From an uncultured Veillonella sp. (GTDB lineage: Bacteria; Bacillota; Negativicutes; Veillonellales; Veillonellaceae), in the NCBI RefSeq assembly GCF_915069625.1, contig NZ_CAJZFD010000039.1, positions 1-13,771 of the forward strand: a DNA stretch of 13,771 nucleotides, read 5' to 3'. Each line of letters opens with the position of its first letter. Position 1 is the first letter of the stretch. The notes below the pieces were generated by a model. That model searched no databases. It was not told where the DNA came from and saw nothing but the letters and a program-made list of their open reading frames with translations. The position numbers were made by a program, and so were the translations under genes. Of this stretch, positions 8,883 through 13,771 are shown piece after piece.

Positions 8883-9842
8883 ATGATTCAAGTTATTCTT
8901 ACCTATATTGTTAACGTTATTATTGTATTTATCTTCTTCCCGATTTTAGAGTCCGCAGTTCAATACGTATATCCTTTTTCTTGGGCGTGGCTTATGAAAC
9001 CACTACAATTAGCGGATAAGTTAGAGGTGTATATCGTTATAGCCGTTGCATTGCCTATTATAGTGGCTATAGGATTATTTTTGCCGCCTTTTAGTTGGAT
9101 TGCTCATGCGATGCAAGGTGAAAGAAAACCAAGTGCAGAAGAATCGGCCTATCTTGAACCAATATTTGAAAAATTATGTGCCTATAGTGAGGTAAAACGT
9201 GATTCACTAACTGTGCGTATGCGTAATGATGAGGATATCAATGCCTTTGCTTCGGGAATCAATCATATTACGATACATACAGGTGCCTTACGAGCATTAA
9301 GTGAGGATCAATTGGTAGGCGTTTTGGCGCATGAGCTAGGTCATTTGCGTCATCGCGACACCATTTACTTAACTATAACCTATGCCATGGATCGACTCGG
9401 GCAATTGATTTTGAATCTTGTAATATTGCTTAACTTCGCATTGAATATACTGGCGATTATACCTATTGTTAATATTGTAGTTCGCATTATTCAATTAGCT
9501 ATAGTTATTATGATTACAGCGGTGGAATATATATTACAGTTACCAAAGTGGATAACCTATTATTTTGATAGCCGTCGTCGTGAGTATGCTGCTGATGCGT
9601 ACGCTGTATCAATTGGTTTAGGCCGAGAATTGCGGGATGGTCTCGTTTCATTGGGTTTAGCGACTGACCAAATTGGCATGCTTGAGAATGGTGAATTATA
9701 TGATTGTGAAAGTACGGGATTTTTTAGCCGTTTATTTATTACTCATCCAAGAATGATTAAACGAATTCAGCGTATCGATGAAGGTATAGAAGTATACGAA
9801 TTGAAAAAAAGTCTTATGTGGAATCGACTGTTAAGAAACTAG
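8883..9842 (+). CDS. M48-family (HtpX-like) membrane zinc metalloprotease
   Basis: 319 residues. Two N-terminal hydrophobic segments (about 5-20 and 48-70) are followed by the catalytic region. The zinc motif HELGH is at 150-154 within VGVLAHELGHLRHRD. A third ligand is expected at Glu234 in RREYAADAYA, the ExxxD motif of M48 peptidases. Between the two there is a long hydrophobic stretch (about 165-220) consistent with two more membrane helices, as in HtpX. The family degrades misfolded or damaged membrane proteins at the cytoplasmic face. The ATG follows a run of AGAGAGAG, a modest ribosome binding site. No obvious terminator follows; the next gene, purB, has its own promoter. It is slightly longer than typical HtpX (about 290), so it may be a related M48 subfamily. 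Confidence 0.88.
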   Translation: MIQVILTYIVNVIIVFIFFPILESAVQYVYPFSWAWLMKPLQLADKLEVYIVIAVALPIIVAIGLFLPPFSWIAHAMQGERKPSAEESAYLEPIFEKLCAYSEVKRDSLTVRMRNDEDINAFASGINHITIHTGALRALSEDQLVGVLAHELGHLRHRDTIYLTITYAMDRLGQLILNLVILLNFALNILAIIPIVNIVVRIIQLAIVIMITAVEYILQLPKWITYYFDSRRREYAADAYAVSIGLGRELRDGLVSLGLATDQIGMLENGELYDCESTGFFSRLFITHPRMIKRIQRIDEGIEVYELKKSLMWNRLLRN

Positions 9843-9939
9843 GTATATATTACATAGAGGCAAAATAGCGGGATATACTATGAGGTCTTATATTATATAA
9901 AATTAAAATAGAGGTCTTAATATAGAGGCTTTCATCCAT

Positions 9940-9984
9940 AAATACGAACGATTAGTAAATTTAATATAATTATCATTCGGAAAA
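9940..9984. promoter_or_regulatory. Pair of inverted PurBox-like motifs upstream of purB
   Basis: The PurR box of Bacillus-type bacteria is AWWWCCGAACWWT. Bases 9940-9952 (AAATACGAACGAT) match 11 of 13 positions, and 9972-9984 matches the reverse form at 10 of 13, centred on TTCGG. The two face each other with 19 bases between them, close to the 16-17 known for the paired sites. Assigning this to a PurR regulator is inference. Confidence 0.4.
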
Positions 9985-9990
9985 TTTAGG

Positions 9991-10007
9991 TCCATTCATT
10001 GAATGGA
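9991..10007. repeat. Perfect 17-base palindrome upstream of the purB promoter
   Basis: TCCATTCA (9991-9998), a single T, then TGAATGGA (10000-10007). It extends imperfectly by AG/CT beyond one mismatch on each side. It ends three bases before the TTCACA at 10011 and contains a possible -35 (TTGAAT), so it is well placed as a regulator site. Confidence 0.6.
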
Positions 10008-10010
10008 GCT

Positions 10011-10038
10011 TTCACATATGGTACAATTATTGTATAAG
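10011..10038 (+). promoter_or_regulatory. purB promoter
   Basis: TTCACA at 10011-10016 and TATAAG at 10033-10038 are 16 bases apart. The block CTTTCACA plus ATTATTGTATAAG is nearly the same as in the purA promoter, which favours this pair. An overlapping alternative is TTGAAT at 9999-10004 with TACAAT at 10022-10027, spaced 17 and with an upstream TG. A good AAAGGAG follows at 10059-10065. Confidence 0.6.
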
Positions 10039-10070
10039 AAATCTAGCTTTTATCATGCAAAGGAGACATC

Positions 10071-11366
10071 ATGATACCACGTTATACACGAGAAGAAATG
10101 GGCCATATTTGGAGCGAACGCAACGAGTTCGACACAATGTTATTGGTAGAAACATTGGCATCCGAGGCACAAGCTGAGTTGGGCGTTATCCCTAAAGAAG
10201 CGGCTAAAGCCATTCGCGAAAAGGGCAATTTCGACGTTGAACGCATTCATGAAATCGAAAAGGAAACAAACCACGATATCATTTCCTTCGTAACAGCAGT
10301 AGGCGAATACGTAGGTCCTGAAGCGGCTAAATATATCCACCTTGGCCTTACATCTACTGACGTTAAAGATACAGCGCTTGGTTACATGATGAAACAAGCT
10401 TGCGACATCTTGATTGAAGATTTGAAACGCTTGCACGAAGTATTGCGTCGTCGCGCAGCTGAGTTCAAATACACACCTATGATTGGCCGTACACATGGTA
10501 TTCACGGCGAACCAACTACATTTGGCTTGAAATTAGCATTGTGGATGGCTGAGGTAGAACGCGACATCGAACGCATGGAACATGCTCGTAAAAGCGTTGC
10601 TGTTGGTAAATTATCCGGCGCCGTTGGTACATATTCCAACATCGATCCATTCGTAGAACAATACGTATGCGAAAAATTAGGTCTTGAACCTGTTAAAATC
10701 GCTACGCAAGTAGTACAACGTGACCGTCACGCTGAATTGTTGTCCACTATTGCTGTTGTAGGTGGCACATTAGATAAAATCGCTTTGGAAATCCGTCACT
10801 TGCAACGTACAGAGGTGCGCGAAGCAGAAGAATACTTCAGCCCTAAACAAAAGGGTTCCTCCGCAATGCCTCATAAACGTAATCCTATTACATGTGAAAG
10901 AATTTGCGGTATGGCTCGCTTGCTTCGTGGCTACGCTCAATCTGCTTACGAAGACCAAGCTTTGTGGCATGAACGCGATATTTCCCACAGTTCTGTAGAA
11001 CGTGTTATCTTGCCAGATGCAACAATTGCATTGAACTACATGCTTCACCTTACAATTCGCACTATCGATAAATTGTTGGTATATCCTGAAACAATGCTTA
11101 AAAACCTCAACCTTACAGGCGGCCTTGTATTCAGCCAAACAATTTTGACTCACCTTGTAGACAAAGGTGCAGTACGTGACGAAGCATACCGTTGGGTTCA
11201 AAAATACGCTATGGAACGCTGGCTTGAAGGCAAAGATTTCGCAACAGGTCTTAAATCTGATGAAAACATCAAGAAATATATGACTGCTGAAGAAATCGAT
11301 GCATGCTTCGATCCTCATAAATTGTTAAAACATGTTGATACAATCATGGCTCGCTTTGGCCTATAA
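10071..11366 (+). CDS. purB: Adenylosuccinate lyase
   Basis: 431 residues, the usual size. It splits adenylosuccinate to AMP plus fumarate and SAICAR to AICAR plus fumarate, in purine synthesis in the cytoplasm. Family signatures are intact: YIHLGLTSTDV (catalytic His and substrate loop), GRTHGIHGEPTTFG with His142 as the general acid/base candidate, and the fumarase-superfamily signature GSSAMPHKRNP at 262-272 with the catalytic Ser263 on the mobile loop. The ATG at 10071 follows AAAGGAG with normal spacing. Codon use is strongly biased, like mutB, which suggests high expression. It is a single gene: its own promoter lies ahead and a terminator follows. purA, the enzyme of the preceding AMP-branch step, starts about 2.3 kb downstream with a matching promoter. 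Confidence 0.97.
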   Translation: MIPRYTREEMGHIWSERNEFDTMLLVETLASEAQAELGVIPKEAAKAIREKGNFDVERIHEIEKETNHDIISFVTAVGEYVGPEAAKYIHLGLTSTDVKDTALGYMMKQACDILIEDLKRLHEVLRRRAAEFKYTPMIGRTHGIHGEPTTFGLKLALWMAEVERDIERMEHARKSVAVGKLSGAVGTYSNIDPFVEQYVCEKLGLEPVKIATQVVQRDRHAELLSTIAVVGGTLDKIALEIRHLQRTEVREAEEYFSPKQKGSSAMPHKRNPITCERICGMARLLRGYAQSAYEDQALWHERDISHSSVERVILPDATIALNYMLHLTIRTIDKLLVYPETMLKNLNLTGGLVFSQTILTHLVDKGAVRDEAYRWVQKYAMERWLEGKDFATGLKSDENIKKYMTAEEIDACFDPHKLLKHVDTIMARFGL

Positions 11367-11403
11367 TTGTAGGGTACTTCCCATATAACATATGAAAGAC
11401 TAG

Positions 11404-11466
11404 GGTAGGTATAGACCAACAAGCCTATAGCACATACATTAGGCTGTTGGCTATATCTACCTTTTT
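11404..11466 (+). terminator. Rho-independent terminator of purB
   Basis: Bases 11404-11427 pair with 11440-11461 in a 22-pair stem with one G-T pair and two single-A bulges, followed by TTTTT at 11462-11466. Confidence 0.88.
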
Positions 11467-11576
11467 ATTTTGAAAGCATCCTGTTATTTCCGCTATTTTA
11501 CGGATAATTACGAGCTAGTTTCCTAGTAAGCATCTCTGTATCTTAGGGAAAATTAGCTATTGTATTAGGAGGTTAT

Positions 11577-12725
11577 ATGAAACGTATCATACGAAAGTAC
11601 GGACCGCCTATTTTTCACTGTATTAATGACTTTGGACAAGGTTCACTAGCGGCGCTCATACCGTTCTTTATCGCTAATTTTGGCCTTAATTACTATCAAT
11701 CGGCATCCATTATTTTCTGTAACACCGTAGTGGCTTCCGTGGCGCAGCCTATCTTGGGCTATGTGGCGGATCGGTGGCGCGTGCCGTGGTTCATTCCTGT
11801 AGGCTTTACCGTAACATTAGTCTCTATCAGCGCCATTGCACTGGCAACGAGCTATGAAATGATATTAGCTCTATCGCTCATTGCAGGGATTGGGGCGGCA
11901 CTATTCCATCCTGAGGCGGCTCTTCTCGTGAACCGCACGCAATCCAATGAACTTGGTAATGCCATGGGACGATTTGCGGTTGGGGGCAGCGCTGGTTTTG
12001 CACTGGGCCCACTCCTTGCTGGTGGTGTGTACGTCTTTGGCGGTCAATTCCTTTGGTTGTTCACGGCAATTGCATTGATTGGCGTGTTGCTGTATGTGTA
12101 TGCCTTTACTGGCTCTACAGATACCGATGCTATTGGTGAAAGTAAAAGCTCTGCTAAATCTACTAATAGTGGCACTAACGATTGGGTTAGCTTTGGCAAA
12201 TTATTCTTTGTCATTGCTTCTCGATCTATTTTATTCTCTGTACTATCCATCTTTATACCTATTTTATACATTACTGTTATTAACGGAGAAGCCAGTGCAT
12301 CGAGTTTAGCTTTAACGATGTACTTTGCAATGGGCGCTGTTCTTACCTATATGGGCGGGGCGTTGTCAGATAAATTAGGCTTCCTTAAAACAGTTCGCTT
12401 AGGCAATCTTATCTTCTTGCCATCTGTTTTAGTCTTTATCTTTGTGCCTAATATATGGGGCTTTTTCGGCGCCATGATCCCAATGGCCTTTGGTGTATTT
12501 TCACAATACGGTCCAATTACGGTACTAGGTCAAAAATACCTTGCTAAAAATGCAGGCTTTGCCTCAGGTATTACACTAGGTCTTGGCATTACCTTAGGTG
12601 GCCTTGTAGCACCATATGTAGGCCATATAGCCGACATCTATGACGTACAAACCGCATTGATGACACTGATACCTGTCGGTTTAATGGGGCTCTTAATGAG
12701 CTTCTGGTTAAAAGAGCCTAAATAG
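11577..12725 (+). CDS. MFS transporter, fosmidomycin-resistance (Fsr) type
   Basis: 382 residues, almost entirely hydrophobic with about 11-12 membrane helices, split by a polar, Ser-rich cytoplasmic loop at about 178-205 between the two halves. Family marks include FHCINDFGQGSLAALIPFF in the first helix, GYVADRWRVPWF (the loop 2-3 motif of the superfamily) and GIGAALFHPEAALLVNR, the FHPE segment typical of Fsr-like transporters; the second half has a matching GGALSDKLG. These act as proton-driven exporters in the inner membrane; the natural substrate is unknown. TAGGAGGT at 11566-11573 sits three bases before the ATG. No clear promoter was found in 11467-11565. It stands alone between purB and higBA. 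Confidence 0.85.
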   Translation: MKRIIRKYGPPIFHCINDFGQGSLAALIPFFIANFGLNYYQSASIIFCNTVVASVAQPILGYVADRWRVPWFIPVGFTVTLVSISAIALATSYEMILALSLIAGIGAALFHPEAALLVNRTQSNELGNAMGRFAVGGSAGFALGPLLAGGVYVFGGQFLWLFTAIALIGVLLYVYAFTGSTDTDAIGESKSSAKSTNSGTNDWVSFGKLFFVIASRSILFSVLSIFIPILYITVINGEASASSLALTMYFAMGAVLTYMGGALSDKLGFLKTVRLGNLIFLPSVLVFIFVPNIWGFFGAMIPMAFGVFSQYGPITVLGQKYLAKNAGFASGITLGLGITLGGLVAPYVGHIADIYDVQTALMTLIPVGLMGLLMSFWLKEPK

Positions 12726-12809
12726 CACTTGATTGACAGGCAGACATTGATAATATAGTTGTATTAAATTACTAAAATAGAATACTTTGACTAGTTAAAA
12801 TGTCAATAC

Positions 12810-12838
12810 ATGGGAGGTGACCATTGGTCACCTCCCAT
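12810..12838 (+). terminator. Hairpin after the MFS gene, probable terminator
   Basis: A perfect 13-base GC-rich stem pairs 12810-12822 (ATGGGAGGTGACC) with 12826-12838 around a 3-base ATT loop. The tail TTTGTTTA is only a moderate T run, so termination is likely but not certain. Confidence 0.7.
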
Positions 12839-12865
12839 TTGTTTACTTTAAAGGCATAGATACTT

Positions 12866-12907
12866 ATATTGGATATAGTAAGACCTTAAATTTCTATATC
12901 TCAATAT
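12866..12907. repeat. Imperfect inverted repeat upstream of the higBA promoter
   Basis: Bases 12866-12878 (ATATTGGATATAG) pair with 12894-12907 over 13 base pairs with one bulged T at 12901. The loop contains a further short repeat, TAAG/CTTA at 12879-12888. It directly abuts the operator-like repeats that follow. Confidence 0.5.
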
Positions 12908-12949
12908 CTTTACTGGATATATGTTTTAACATATAATTTAAGTAAAGAT
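12906..12949. promoter_or_regulatory. higBA promoter with nested operator-like inverted repeats
   Basis: A promoter is visible as TTTACT (12909-12914), 17 bases, TATAAT (12932-12937). An inner perfect repeat TATATGTT/AACATATA (12918-12925 / 12928-12935) fills the spacer and overlaps the -10. An outer perfect repeat ATCTTTACT/AGTAAAGAT (12906-12914 / 12941-12949) covers the -35 and the region just past the -10. This is the arrangement expected if the antitoxin represses its own operon. Confidence 0.6.
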
Positions 12950-12974
12950 TTCTTCTAGCATTAGGAGGAACTAA

Positions 12975-13325
12975 ATGGATGCCTTTTCTGTAGTTTTTTA
13001 TGAAACTCTAAGTGGCGAAAAACCTGCAAAAGCATTTTTAAATGAACTTTCAGATAAACAAAGGGCTAAAACAATTCGAGATCTAAAGATACTTGAACTA
13101 TATGGCAATCGTTTAAGAGAGCCTCAGTCTAAACATTTAGAAGATGGTATTTATGAGTTACGAACGAAGCAAGGCTCCAATATTTCGAGAATATTGTATT
13201 TCTTTTTTGTGGGAAAGCGAATTGTTCTAACAAATGGTTTTGTTAAAAAGTCTATGAAAACACCGAAGAGCGCTATTGAATTAGCTATAAAATATAAGAA
13301 CGATTATATCGAGAGGTATACATAA
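12975..13325 (+). CDS. HigB-like toxin (RelE superfamily, phage Gp49-like family)
   Basis: 116 residues, basic. Family marks are the segment HLEDGIYELRTKQGSNISRI (residues 55-74), then an ILYFFF strand, IVLTNGFVKKSMKTP at about 88-102 and a C-terminal helix with AIKYKNDY. This is the layout of HigB/Gp49-like mRNA interferases, which cut mRNA on the ribosome; activity here is inferred from family. AGGAGG at 12962-12967 gives the start at 12975. The gene lies one base before an XRE-type antitoxin gene, in the toxin-first order usual for higBA. It is AT-rich compared with purB and mutB, which fits a mobile accessory module. Confidence 0.87.
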   Translation: MDAFSVVFYETLSGEKPAKAFLNELSDKQRAKTIRDLKILELYGNRLREPQSKHLEDGIYELRTKQGSNISRILYFFFVGKRIVLTNGFVKKSMKTPKSAIELAIKYKNDYIERYT

Positions 13326-13326
13326 T

Positions 13327-13599
13327 ATGGAAACGTTAGATCAATATTTAGAGAAACAATTGAAAAATCCTAAGTTTAAAAAAGAGTGGGATGCATTAGA
13401 TGATGAGTATCAAATTATTCAGAATATAGTTGAAGCACGATTGGCAGCTCATATGACGCAAATGCAGTTATCCGAATTAACAGGTATTACTCAGTCTGAT
13501 ATTAGTAAGATTGAAAATGGCAATGGTAATCCATCTTTAAAAACATTACAGAAAATAGCTCATGCTTTTGGGAAGAAACTAAAGATTGAATTTGTATAA
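13327..13599 (+). CDS. HigA-like antitoxin, XRE-family helix-turn-helix protein
   Basis: 90 residues. The N-terminal ~35 residues are polar and probably wrap the toxin. Residues 37-90 form an XRE/Cro-type DNA-binding domain: [20 protein letters not shown] gives the helix-turn-helix, followed by [18 protein letters not shown] and a terminal strand. It should neutralise the toxin encoded one base upstream and repress the shared promoter through the repeats at 12906-12949. GAGAGGT at 13310-13316, inside the end of the toxin gene, is its ribosome binding site. The stop is followed within 75 bases by the purA start. Confidence 0.88.
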   Translation: METLDQYLEKQLKNPKFKKEWDALDDEYQIIQNIVEARLAAHMTQMQLSELTGITQSDISKIENGNGNPSLKTLQKIAHAFGKKLKIEFV

Positions 13600-13604
13600 A
13601 TACT

Positions 13605-13639
13605 TTCACAGAGTCCGAACATTGTTGTATAATGTTAGT
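13605..13639 (+). promoter_or_regulatory. purA promoter with PurBox-like site
   Basis: TTCACA (13605-13610), 17 bases, TATAAT (13628-13633). CCGAACATT at 13615-13623 matches the core of the PurR box fully and lies in the spacer; AATGTTAGT at 13631-13639 is a weaker inverted copy (7 of 9) over the -10. Binding there would block the promoter. Confidence 0.6.
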
Positions 13640-13673
13640 GAATTATTTAGACTTTCACATGGAGGATATAGAT

Positions 13674-13771
13674 ATGGCAACAAGTATGGTTATCGGCACT
13701 CAATGGGGTGACGAGGGTAAAGGTAAAATCGTTGACTGGATCGCGGAACGTGCAGACGTTGTAGTGCGCAG
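13674..13771 (+). CDS. purA: Adenylosuccinate synthetase, N-terminal fragment
   Basis: Only the first 32 codons are inside the window. The GTP-binding signature [11 protein letters not shown] lies at residues 8-18, including the catalytic Asp13 and phosphate-loop Lys16 and Lys18, which identifies the enzyme that joins IMP and aspartate to adenylosuccinate using GTP. GGAGGA at 13661-13666 precedes the ATG by seven bases. Its product is the substrate of purB, about 2.3 kb upstream. Confidence 0.96.
   Translation, partial: MATSMVIGTQWGDEGKGKIVDWIAERADVVVR

Noticed and set aside
9882..9919. GAGGTCTTA direct repeat (9882-9890 and 9911-9919) downstream of the protease
   Set aside because: Only 9 bases, no target-site or terminal-repeat context, and no open frame between; chance is likely in this AT-rich gap.
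9843..10070. Purine riboswitch ahead of purB
   Set aside because: No three-helix core with the conserved purine-aptamer junction bases could be found in the leader, and the likely transcript leader is only about 25 bases.
10770..11318. Long open frame on the minus strand inside purB
   Set aside because: Same reason: shadow of biased codons; rich in Cys and Phe, with no family motif.
12850..12986. AAAGGCAT (12850-12857) complementary to ATGCCTTT at the start of the toxin gene (12979-12986)
   Set aside because: Only 8 bases, and a transcript from the likely promoter at 12909-12937 would not contain the left arm, so RNA pairing is improbable.

Overview
The window reads as a chromosomal segment from a diderm, propionate-forming member of the Firmicutes, most likely Veillonella or a close relative in the Negativicutes. 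Three things point there: a two-subunit B12-dependent methylmalonyl-CoA mutase with its MeaB GTPase, an ExbB-ExbD-TonB type system that only makes sense with an outer membrane, and low-GC, Firmicutes-like promoters and GGAGG ribosome binding sites. The genus is inferred from gene content and sequence style, not from a database match.

Region 1 (1-4730) is the end of a methylmalonyl-CoA mutase operon: the 3' part of mutA (small subunit, cut by the window edge), mutB (large, B12-binding subunit) and meaB (chaperone GTPase with an unusual N-terminal extension of about 90 residues). The genes are packed or overlapping and end in a long hairpin terminator. Together they interconvert succinyl-CoA and methylmalonyl-CoA on the route to propionate and keep the cofactor site functional.

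Region 2 (4781-6180) has its own promoter and carries a lipoprotein that looks like the DUF3829 type, then an 85-residue protein with two membrane segments, then a strong terminator. Function is unknown. Region 3 (6213-8151) is a compact exbB-exbD-tonB-like operon that would use the proton motive force to energise outer-membrane transport or envelope work. No receptor gene is in the window. Region 4 (8242-9842) holds a minus-strand gene for a small four-helix membrane protein of unknown function and a divergently placed M48 (HtpX-like) membrane zinc protease.

Region 5 (9843-13771) contains two purine genes, purB (adenylosuccinate lyase) and the start of purA (adenylosuccinate synthetase), which together convert IMP to AMP. 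Between them lie an MFS transporter of the fosmidomycin-resistance type and a HigBA-like toxin-antitoxin pair. The purB and purA promoters share a nearly identical block and both have PurBox-like CGAAC motifs nearby, which suggests common purine control. The higBA promoter lies inside nested inverted repeats that look like an autoregulatory operator.

No RNA genes, CRISPR arrays, insertion sequences or phage genes were seen. No gene-free gap exceeds 300 bases. Most of the content is ordinary core metabolism. The less explained parts are the regulatory DNA around purB, higBA and the protease, the MeaB extension, and the lipoprotein/small membrane protein pair.
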